Below, one piece after another: positions 1 through 5,200 of a stretch of 5,215 nt of DNA; the first letter of the stretch is position 1, and every line of letters starts with the position of its first letter. The translations under genes were made by a program, and so were the position numbers. This DNA comes from Acidobacteriaceae bacterium (GTDB taxonomy: Bacteria; Acidobacteriota; Terriglobia; Terriglobales; Acidobacteriaceae): the NCBI GenBank assembly GCA_030039895.1, contig JASHUR010000038.1:1-5215 (forward strand), given 5' to 3'. A model generated the notes under the pieces. The model was not told where the DNA came from, made no database searches, and saw only the letters and a list, made by a program, of their open reading frames with translations.

Positions 1-1
1 C

Positions 2-535
2 CGCCTTAAAAAGTCGGGCCCTATTACTCCATCCACCCTCAAGGGCGTCACGCTCACCATCTGCGGAGATATATTCCACAGCCGCGTCGCCCGTTCCAAC
101 GCGCTGCTTCTGCCGCGCCTCGGCGCCCGCGTCATTCTGTGCGGTCCGCCTCCTTTGCTGCCTGAAACCGCCGCCCAAATCAAGCCCAAAGATGCCACAG
201 GTAGCATCGAGATCGAACGCGACTTCAACCGGGCGCTGGCGCAGGCCCAGGTCGTCATGATGCTCCGCATTCAGGCCGAACGCCTTGCAGGACTCGCCCT
301 TGACCTTGAGGAGTACACGGCCCGCTATCAGGCCAACGCAGAACGCATCGCACAATATGCGCCGAAAGCCGTCATCATGCACCCCGGCCCCATGATCCGC
401 GGTCTCGAAATCACCAGCGAAGTTGCCGACGGAGCGCAGTCGGCAATCGAGGAACAGGTGCGCAACGGAGTTGCCATCCGCATGGCTCTCATCTATCGCG
501 CTCTTAGCGTCTCAAAAGGAAGGAGCTTGCGATGA
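2..535 (+). CDS. pyrB: Aspartate carbamoyltransferase catalytic chain, C-terminal part (5' end outside window)
   Basis: PyrB condenses carbamoyl phosphate with L-aspartate to N-carbamoyl-L-aspartate, the committed cytoplasmic step of pyrimidine synthesis. The reading frame is open from base 2 and gives 177 residues, about the C-terminal 55-60% of a normal chain of about 310. The carbamoyl-phosphate-binding N-terminal domain with its STRTR motif would lie upstream. Visible family signatures, numbered from the window edge, are GDIFHSRVARSN (residues 22-33), MMLRIQAER (87-95, with Arg89 and Gln91 matching the E. coli aspartate-binding Arg229/Gln231), MHPGPMIRG (126-134), and the C-terminal EVADGAQSAIEEQVRNGVAIR helix region. 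These distinguish it from ornithine carbamoyltransferase. The stop overlaps the pyrC start by 4 bp (ATGA), so translation is probably coupled. A TTG at 155 is in frame but lies inside the conserved domain and is not a start. Identification is secure; only the true 5' end is unknown. Confidence 0.96.
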   Translation, partial: RLKKSGPITPSTLKGVTLTICGDIFHSRVARSNALLLPRLGARVILCGPPPLLPETAAQIKPKDATGSIEIERDFNRALAQAQVVMMLRIQAERLAGLALDLEEYTARYQANAERIAQYAPKAVIMHPGPMIRGLEITSEVADGAQSAIEEQVRNGVAIRMALIYRALSVSKGRSLR

Positions 536-1830
536 AGCCTATTCTCATCCGCGGCGGACACCTCATCGATCCTTCCAGTGGCATTGACGCTCCCCGTGAT
601 GTTCTGCTCGCCGACGGCAAGGTTGCCGACGTCGACAAACCCGGCAAAATCAAGCAGGCGGGAGCGGAAGTAATCAACGCCAAAGGCCTCGTCGTTGCTC
701 CCGGCCTGGTTGATATCCACGTTCACCTCCGCGAGCCCGGCCAGGGATATAAGGAGACCATCGCAACCGGCACCACTGCCGCTGCCGCTGGTGGCTTCAC
801 CTCCGTCTGCGCCATGCCCAACACAATCCCGGTCAACGACTCGCCGGAAATCACCCGTTGGATGCTCGCGCCCGAACGCAACGCCTCCATTCGCGTGTTT
901 CCCATCGGCGCTGCAACGCGCGGATCCATGGGCGAGGCCCTCACCGAGTACGGCTCGTTGCGTGCCGCCGGGGCCGTCGCCGTTACCGACGACGGCAAAC
1001 CTATCCTCGGCGACCGCATCATGCGCGAAGCCCTCATAGCCGCAGCCCGCGCCGGCCTGCCCGTCATCCAGCACGCTGAGGACACGCGCCTCACCGGTGG
1101 CTGCTCCATGAATGCCGGCCCCGTCGCCTTCCGGCTCGGTCTGCGCGGCATGCCTGTTGAAGCTGAATCCAGCCTCGTCGAGCGAGACATCCGCCTGCTG
1201 GCCGAGGTTCGCGATGCCCGTGCTCATCTCCACGTCGCGCACCTCTCCACCAGGGCCGCGCTCGATGCCGTCCGCAAGGCCCGCCGCAACGGGCTCCGCG
1301 TAACCTGTGAAGTCACCCCGCATCACTTTGTTCTGAATGAAGAGGCGGTGGGCAGCTACGACACCAACGCCAAAATGAATCCGCCGCTGCGCTCCGAAGC
1401 CGACCGCGAAGCCATGATCGAAGGCATCCTCGACGGCTCTGTAGACGCCATCGCCACCGATCATGCTCCCCACGCATTGCACGAGAAGCAGCAGGAGTTC
1501 GACCGCGCTCCCAACGGTATCACCGGCCTTGAGTCCGCCCTCGGCTTGGCAATCACGGTATTGCACGCACAACACAACATGCCGCTCAGCCGCATCATCT
1601 CGCTGCTTAGCACGCAGCCGGCAAATGTTCTTGGACTCAAAGGTCGCGGAACCCTGGCTATAGGCTCACCCGCTGATGTTGTCCTGTTCGACCCGGCGAA
1701 GAAATGGGTCTTTCACTCCTCGGCTTCGCGGTCCAGGTCAAAAAACACGCCCTTCGATGGTTGGAACCTCCAGGGCAAAGTCCACACCACCATTGGTGAG
1801 GGTAGGGTCGTATTCCGATCAGAAGATTAA
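532..1830 (+). CDS. pyrC: Dihydroorotase, class I (PyrC)
   Basis: This is a zinc-dependent cyclic amidohydrolase that converts N-carbamoyl-L-aspartate to dihydroorotate, the step after PyrB. The 432 residues are full length for class I bacterial dihydroorotases. The N-terminal beta-sandwich part (about 1-58) leads into the TIM barrel. Catalytic elements are all present: DIHVHLREPG (61-70; metal ligands His63 and His65, substrate Arg67), AMPNT (94-98), TDDGKP (152-157; Asp153, used in this subclass instead of a carboxylated lysine), IQHAED (His181), HVAHLST (234-240), KMNPPLR (281-287), and ATDHAPH (308-314; catalytic Asp310). The C-terminal GSPADVVLFDP and NTPFDGW segments are typical. The ATG at 532 is preceded by GGAAGGAG (518-525) at a 6-base spacing, and the protein begins right at the expected first strand. 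It overlaps pyrB by 4 bp. The intact catalytic set argues against an inactive structural paralogue. C-rich third codon positions produce long false antisense frames across it. Confidence 0.97.
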   Translation: MKPILIRGGHLIDPSSGIDAPRDVLLADGKVADVDKPGKIKQAGAEVINAKGLVVAPGLVDIHVHLREPGQGYKETIATGTTAAAAGGFTSVCAMPNTIPVNDSPEITRWMLAPERNASIRVFPIGAATRGSMGEALTEYGSLRAAGAVAVTDDGKPILGDRIMREALIAAARAGLPVIQHAEDTRLTGGCSMNAGPVAFRLGLRGMPVEAESSLVERDIRLLAEVRDARAHLHVAHLSTRAALDAVRKARRNGLRVTCEVTPHHFVLNEEAVGSYDTNAKMNPPLRSEADREAMIEGILDGSVDAIATDHAPHALHEKQQEFDRAPNGITGLESALGLAITVLHAQHNMPLSRIISLLSTQPANVLGLKGRGTLAIGSPADVVLFDPAKKWVFHSSASRSRSKNTPFDGWNLQGKVHTTIGEGRVVFRSED

Positions 1831-1882
1831 AGCCGGATATCCGAGCGAGACAGGACCGGCAAGATTAGGGTATGTGTGCCTG

Positions 1883-1913
1883 CGGGACGCCCCGAATTGC
1901 ACCGCCCGTCCCG
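1883..1913 (+). other. GC-rich hairpin downstream of pyrC
   Basis: CGGGACG (1883-1889) is a perfect inverted repeat of CGTCCCG (1907-1913), giving a 7-bp stem with six G-C pairs and a 17-nt loop. It begins 53 nt after the pyrC stop. The sequence that follows (ACCTCTTGACC) has no U run, so it is not a classical intrinsic terminator. It could protect the pyrBC mRNA 3' end or be chance in GC-rich DNA. Confidence 0.35.
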
Positions 1914-1991
1914 ACCTCTTGACCGGCTGGCCACCGGCTAAAGACCCTCTGAGCGCCATCTCGAACAAGCGGAACGACCCGGGCGGCAGGA

Positions 1992-2013
1992 GTTACCCAT
2001 CGGTAACCTTTTT
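1992..2013 (+). terminator. Candidate Rho-independent terminator of the pyr operon
   Basis: GTTACC (1992-1997) pairs perfectly with GGTAAC (2002-2007) around a 4-nt CATC loop. After one C comes a run of five T (2009-2013). The shape is that of an intrinsic terminator on the + strand, about 160 nt after pyrC and upstream of the tad-like promoter. The stem is short with only three G-C pairs, so strength is doubtful. Confidence 0.45.
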
Positions 2014-2117
2014 GGAATCATTACGATAAGAAAAAGGCCAATGGGAGCCTCGCATTTCTCGCTGCAATCTCCGCCTGTCCCCGCACTCTATGTGCCCCAG
2101 TAAATCTGGCGCATCCT

Positions 2118-2172
2118 ATTAAAAAATTTACAACATACACTCTTGACAAACCGTCGGGGAGGTGTAAAAAAT
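2118..2172 (+). promoter_or_regulatory. Candidate sigma-70-type promoter of the tad-like operon
   Basis: A perfect TTGACA -35 hexamer lies at 2143-2148. The best -10 is TAAAAA at 2165-2170 (4 of 6 matches, 16-bp spacer), with AAAAAT at 2167-2172 (18-bp spacer) as an alternative. Immediately upstream, 2118-2138 is strikingly AT-rich (ATTAAAAAATTTACAAC), like an UP element, in otherwise GC-rich surroundings. Transcription would start near 2177, giving a leader of about 115 nt before the ATG at 2293. The weak -10 leaves room for an activator. A second TATACT (2250-2255) has no matching -35. Confidence 0.5.
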
Positions 2173-2204
2173 AGGGCCACACTACCTCGCTCTGTCCCGG
2201 CCCT
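2173..2204 (+). other. Possible 5' stem-loop of the tad-like leader
   Basis: AGGGCC (2173-2178) and GGCCCT (2199-2204) form a 6-bp inverted repeat with a 20-nt loop, at or just before the predicted transcript start. The loop contains the first copy of the 13-bp leader repeat. If transcription starts at about 2177 the stem would be partly lost, so its existence in RNA depends on the true start site. Confidence 0.25.
2181..2193 (+). repeat. Leader direct repeat, copy 1
   Basis: ACTACCTCGCTCT matches copy 2 (2253-2265) at 12 of 13 positions, in the same orientation and 72 bp apart. Both copies lie between the predicted promoter and the first tad-like gene. It may be an operator, an RNA-binding site, or chance. 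Confidence 0.45.
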
Positions 2205-2252
2205 TGATGTGTTTAAATTGCGTAGACTGCGCGCGGGGACATTATTCGGTAT

Positions 2253-2265
2253 ACTCCCTCGCTCT
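2253..2265 (+). repeat. Leader direct repeat, copy 2
   Basis: ACTCCCTCGCTCT differs from copy 1 (2181-2193) at one position. It sits 27 bases before the start codon at 2293, and its CCCT (2256-2259) could pair with the AGGG Shine-Dalgarno at 2282-2285, though over only four bases. Confidence 0.45.
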
Positions 2266-2278
2266 CTAAGGATGTTGT

Positions 2279-2293
2279 TGCAGGGTATCTGCA
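2279..2293 (+). promoter_or_regulatory. Ribosome binding site of the first tad-like gene, inside a small hairpin
   Basis: AGGG (2282-2285) is seven bases before the ATG at 2293 and decides that start over the in-frame ATG at 2272, whose TAAGG abuts it without spacing. TGCAG (2279-2283) is complementary to CTGCA (2289-2293), a 5-bp stem with a 5-nt loop that would enclose the Shine-Dalgarno and the first base of the start codon. It could lower or regulate initiation; the stem is short. Confidence 0.4.
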
Positions 2294-2895
2294 TGCATAG
2301 AACGAACCACTCTTCAGACTTGACCAGCAAGACAGTGAAGTCTGCGTCAAGAAAGTCTCTTCGTCATCGTTTCAGGGACGAAGCAGGTGCCACGATCGTT
2401 GAATTCACTCTGGTGATGGTCTTTCTCTTTTTGCCCGTAATGACCAGCGTGGTGGCCTTGAGTTGGATTATGAACCAATATCTGGAGCTGACGAATGCTG
2501 TGAACCTGGGCGCGGCCGCTCTTGCAGAAAGCCGAGGCTACACCACCGATCCATGCCTGACGGCTGAGGAGCAGGCTTACGCAGTGGCCCCAATGCTTAG
2601 CCCAGCGAATCTCACGTTCCAGTATACGTTCGGCACTATGTCCAGCTCAGGAGTCTTTACCCCTACTTCTGGAGCATCGTTTAACGGAGGTGGCGCTGCT
2701 GGTAAGAACGACGCTTCAGGGTGCAGCGCGACCGGATCTACTGGCGCTTCAGCCAATATGGTGGCAGGCAATTGGGTCCGAGTATACGGCACTTATGCTT
2801 GCGGCTCCCCATTCGGAGCCATGGGCATGGGCTGGCTCAACTCATTGGCCTCTGGCTGCCATCTCACGGCAGTAATAACGCAGGTGATCCAATGA
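2293..2895 (+). CDS. TadE-like pseudopilin (first paralogue)
   Basis: This is a 200-residue protein with TadE architecture: a basic N-terminal segment (1-29), then RDEAGATIVEF (28-38), a hydrophobic helix to about residue 60, and an extracytoplasmic domain. The sequence fits a prepilin peptidase site G32/ATIVEF, with Glu37 at +5 of the mature protein. In known Tad systems such pseudopilins are processed by TadV and help Flp pilus assembly at the inner membrane; that role is inferred here. The outer domain is rich in Gly, Ser, Ala and Thr and has four cysteines (88, 144, 170, 189), probably two disulfides. It ends in AVITQVIQ. It is paralogous to the next gene (shared LTF, GC, Y.C.SPF and C-terminal motifs). 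The frame stays open upstream to a TTG at 2143, but that TTG is part of a -35 box; ATG 2293 has the better ribosome site and gives a family-like N-terminus. Its stop overlaps the next start by 4 bp. The family call is firm; the exact start is less so. Confidence 0.87.
   Translation: MHRTNHSSDLTSKTVKSASRKSLRHRFRDEAGATIVEFTLVMVFLFLPVMTSVVALSWIMNQYLELTNAVNLGAAALAESRGYTTDPCLTAEEQAYAVAPMLSPANLTFQYTFGTMSSSGVFTPTSGASFNGGGAAGKNDASGCSATGSTGASANMVAGNWVRVYGTYACGSPFGAMGMGWLNSLASGCHLTAVITQVIQ
2882..2890 (+). promoter_or_regulatory. Extended anti-16S-complementary ribosome binding site
   Basis: AGGTGATCC is complementary to nine consecutive bases of the usual bacterial 16S rRNA 3' tail (GGATCACCT). It lies just before the ATG at 2892 and inside the last codons of the first TadE-like gene. 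The core AGGTG is five bases from the ATG. It fixes the second gene's start at 2892 rather than at upstream in-frame positions such as 2721. Confidence 0.6.
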
Positions 2896-3503
2896 AAACA
2901 GCAAGGCATATCGCAGTATTCTTTCGGCTTCCCGTTGAGATCCGGTCGATAAAACGTCGCGGCCGCCTTCATGTCTGCGGAGACCGAGGTTCTGCGCTTG
3001 TTGAATTCGCCCTTGTGCTGCCTGTCCTGCTGCTTTTTATCACCAGCGTAGTCGCCATGGTATTCACCTTCAACCAGGCTCTGGAATTTGAGAATGCCAC
3101 TATCATCACCGGGCAGCTCCTTGCCATCAGCCGCGGCAATGTCTCTGACACCACCACCAACAACGTATGTCTGTTAGCTGAGAACGGGTTTTACGCCGCT
3201 GCGCCGAATTTTAACCAGAGTGACCTTACATTCTCCTTTGTATTTAACGCAATTTCGTCGAATGGCACTGTTACAACCACGACGATTTCCGGAGCCAATC
3301 CTAAATCAGCATCCAACACGGGGTGCGACACCACAGCATACGATCAGATGAATCAGGGCTCTTCGGTTACGGTTCTCGTCACATACCCTTGTATCAGCCC
3401 GTTTGCAGTCTACGGCGGTGGAGCTTACTCAAATGGGACGACGTCTAACGCTCTCAACTTTAACTGCGCCCTCGCTTCGGAAGTAACGGAGATCATCCAA
3501 TGA
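2892..3503 (+). CDS. TadE-like pseudopilin (second paralogue)
   Basis: This 203-residue protein has a basic N-terminus (1-32, including KRRGR), then GDRGSALVEFALVLPVLL (30-47), the standard TadE signature, and one membrane helix to about residue 60. G33/SALVEF with Glu38 at +5 fits prepilin peptidase cleavage. The outer domain carries cysteines 93, 145, 167 and 192, each alignable with one in the preceding protein; Cys29 lies before the cleavage site. Shared landmarks include TSVV (51-54), SRG (80-82), LTFSF (112-116), TGC (143-145), TYPCISPF (164-171) and a final EVTEIIQ. By family knowledge it is a minor pseudopilin or assembly factor of a Tad pilus; the partner is probably the upstream paralogue and the downstream TadG-like protein. 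The ATG at 2892 overlaps the previous stop (ATGA), and its own stop overlaps the next ATG the same way. The outer domain is rich in Asn, Thr and Ser. It could equally be called TadF-like by position, but the sequence fits TadE better. Confidence 0.88.
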   Translation: MKTARHIAVFFRLPVEIRSIKRRGRLHVCGDRGSALVEFALVLPVLLLFITSVVAMVFTFNQALEFENATIITGQLLAISRGNVSDTTTNNVCLLAENGFYAAAPNFNQSDLTFSFVFNAISSNGTVTTTTISGANPKSASNTGCDTTAYDQMNQGSSVTVLVTYPCISPFAVYGGGAYSNGTTSNALNFNCALASEVTEIIQ

Positions 3504-5200
3504 AACACAACTTTCAGTCTCTTCTGCGCTGTGCGCTCAGGGATCAGAACGCACAGGTACTGCCTATGATGGCGCTCATGATGGTCGCCTTTATCGGGTT
3601 CGCCGGCTGTGTAATCGATGTCGGCAAGGTCTACTATGCCTACAACGAGCTCCTGGCATCGACCCAGGCGGCCGCGCTGGCCGGAGGGCAGGCAATCTCA
3701 AATACCGAAATCACCGTGCTGAATAATTCAAAGCAGGCCATTCCGGATGCGACCCCACAGGAGGTCGCGGCGTACTACAGCTCCCAAACTCAAACCAGTT
3801 CGTCGCTTCCGGTGTTGGGCACGAACGCCAATCCTATCTTTCAGACCGTGTCCATTCCAACGCCCTTCCCTCAGGTTTCCTGCAATAGCACTTTGGAAGC
3901 GGCGCCTTATAACATCTCATGTATCACCTACAATGGCGGTGGCAGCTCAACCGCAAACGCCATCCAGGTGGAACAGCAGGCAACGGTAACGACATGGTTC
4001 GTTGGGCTCTTTGGCGCCAAGTCCATCACCCTCACGGCATACGCGTCCGCGGCCCGGGCCGGTGCGGCAACCACTCCGTATAACGTGGCCATCGTTGTCG
4101 ACTCAACGGCGTCAATGCAAACAACCGACGACAATTGCTCCTTCGGCAAGATCTCAAGGTTCCAGTGCGCATTGGACGGCGTCCAGGTGCTGCTCGAAAA
4201 TATGGCGCCTTGTTACTCCAGCGAGACGACGTGTGGTACCGCGACCAACGGTATCACCGCGACCCCAATAGACATAGTTTCCCTCTTTACATTCCCCAAC
4301 TTTACGACTGCCTCCATGCCCTATGAATACTGTAACGGCGGCGCCAAGGGGAGTTCATGCGCTTACAACACCAGTGGCGAGCCTGTTCCTGAGCCGTACA
4401 CCTATCCATCGACAAGCGCAACGAGCTATACGTCGCTCTCGACTTCGGCGGGAAATGTGTCTTACCTGGTTACTTACGCCTCTGGCGGCGTGGGCTCTGG
4501 CTCCAATGGTTTTGTGAACGACTACAAAACGGACGACCCGACCAGCACACTCAACACTTCATCTGATCTCGTGAAGGCCATAGGCTGTTGCATTAACCTT
4601 TCTACTGACAAGCCGACCGGCACGCTGACGGCCGGTATGGACGCCGCGGGCGGCGAGGGAACCTACTATGCCGGCGTGATCTACGCCGCAGAAGCAGCGC
4701 TTTATGCCGAGCTGCAGGCGAGACCTGGTTCGCAGAACGTGTTGATCATCCTCAGTGATGGCGACGCATCCGCGTCTCAATCCCAGATGCAATCCACAAA
4801 CAACGGGTATACCCTCAGCAAAAGCGGCACGTACCCGTCATATAATGACGAGTGCTCCCAGGCGGTCACAGCAGCGGGCGGTACGATCGGTTCGAGCTGG
4901 ACGCCTGACACATCTGCCTTTACGACGGCCCGTGCCAGCGTCGAGAGAGTTTATGCAATCGCCTATGGCTCGGAGACCGGCAATTGTGCCAACGATACCA
5001 TATCACCGTGCGACACGATGAAGGAGATGGCCTCAAACTCGGGCTATTTTTATTCGGACAACAACCAAAGCGGGGCTGGCAACGATGCAACCTGTGTCGG
5101 AACTGGTGCGACTACGAGTCTTGCGCAGATATTTACGGACATCGCGTCGGATTTCAGCAACTCCCGATTGATTCCTAACGCCGTCTTCGGAGGCACATGA
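3500..5200 (+). CDS. TadG-like protein with N-terminal Tad anchor and VWA domain
   Basis: This 566-residue protein has an N-terminal Tad/TadG segment: NAQVLPMMALMM then FIGFAGCVIDVGKVYYAYNEL (about 18-51), one membrane helix followed by the QAAALAGG motif (56-63). A linker domain (about 65-190) leads to a VWA domain (about 193-560). Its metal site shows DSTAS (Asp201, Thr203, Ser205), GEGTYYAG (Thr388 as the likely MIDAS threonine) and ILSDGD (Asp420); other core strands are IDIVSLFTF (258-266) and RVYAIAYG (483-490), and the end FTDIASDFSNSRL is typical. The second MIDAS position is Thr instead of the usual Ser. About 115 residues rich in Ser, Thr, Tyr and Gly are inserted between strand 2 and Thr388, making the VWA domain about twice normal size. 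Fourteen cysteines follow the anchor, suggesting an oxidising envelope location. TadG-type proteins are envelope components of Tad pili; ligand binding or adhesion is inferred. ATG 3500 has GGAG (3488-3491) eight bases upstream and overlaps the previous stop. There is no frameshift. Confidence 0.9.
   Translation: MKHNFQSLLRCALRDQNAQVLPMMALMMVAFIGFAGCVIDVGKVYYAYNELLASTQAAALAGGQAISNTEITVLNNSKQAIPDATPQEVAAYYSSQTQTSSSLPVLGTNANPIFQTVSIPTPFPQVSCNSTLEAAPYNISCITYNGGGSSTANAIQVEQQATVTTWFVGLFGAKSITLTAYASAARAGAATTPYNVAIVVDSTASMQTTDDNCSFGKISRFQCALDGVQVLLENMAPCYSSETTCGTATNGITATPIDIVSLFTFPNFTTASMPYEYCNGGAKGSSCAYNTSGEPVPEPYTYPSTSATSYTSLSTSAGNVSYLVTYASGGVGSGSNGFVNDYKTDDPTSTLNTSSDLVKAIGCCINLSTDKPTGTLTAGMDAAGGEGTYYAGVIYAAEAALYAELQARPGSQNVLIILSDGDASASQSQMQSTNNGYTLSKSGTYPSYNDECSQAVTAAGGTIGSSWTPDTSAFTTARASVERVYAIAYGSETGNCANDTISPCDTMKEMASNSGYFYSDNNQSGAGNDATCVGTGATTSLAQIFTDIASDFSNSRLIPNAVFGGT

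Larger units (their letters stand above)
1831..2292. other. Intergenic region between pyrC and the tad-like operon
   Basis: This 462-bp stretch has no convincing protein-coding gene on either strand. From left to right it holds a GC-rich hairpin (1883-1913), a tandem ACCGGCT direct repeat with 11-bp periodicity (1922-1928 and 1933-1939), a terminator-like hairpin with a T run (1992-2013), an AT-rich tract and promoter candidate (2118-2172), then a predicted mRNA leader with a 5' stem, a direct repeat and a ribosome-site hairpin. No tRNA-like T-arm (GGTTCGAATCC type) and no riboswitch I can recognise was seen. The layout fits separate transcription units for pyrBC and the tad-like genes. Confidence 0.7.

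Noticed and set aside
493..1575. 360-residue open frame on the minus strand opposite pyrC
   Set aside because: It lies entirely across a clear dihydroorotase gene. Strong C/G third-position bias in pyrC removes antisense stops, and the product shows no recognisable motif.
1872..1922. 16-codon ORF downstream of pyrC
   Set aside because: Too short, with a weak AGGG only one base from the ATG, and it covers the GC-rich hairpin.
1919..1944. TTGACC...TAAAGA as an earlier promoter
   Set aside because: The spacer is only 14 bp, the -10 match is poor, and it lies upstream of the terminator-like hairpin.
1676..2029. 117-residue + strand frame running from inside pyrC into the gap
   Set aside because: Its first part is an out-of-frame reading of the conserved pyrC end, it is rich in Arg, Ser and Pro as expected of a shadow frame, and it has no convincing ribosome site.
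2041..2103. 20-codon ORF (MGASHFSLQS...) preceded by AAAAAGG
   Set aside because: The ribosome-site spacing is only three bases, it lies upstream of the predicted promoter, and its Pro-rich composition looks random. It could be a leader peptide only if transcription came from pyrC.
2156..2164. GGGGAGGTG, a strong Shine-Dalgarno look-alike
   Set aside because: No start codon follows within reach, and it sits between the predicted -35 and -10 boxes.
2077..2240. 8-bp inverted repeat GTCCCCGC (2077-2084) and GCGGGGAC (2233-2240) flanking the promoter
   Set aside because: Considered as a mobile-element end or long-range fold, but 8 bp over about 150 bp is expected by chance in GC-rich DNA and no target duplication was seen.
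2088..2330. 80-residue minus-strand ORF over the promoter and leader
   Set aside because: No family motif, and it covers the candidate promoter and the tad-like start region. Its direction also conflicts with the operon layout.
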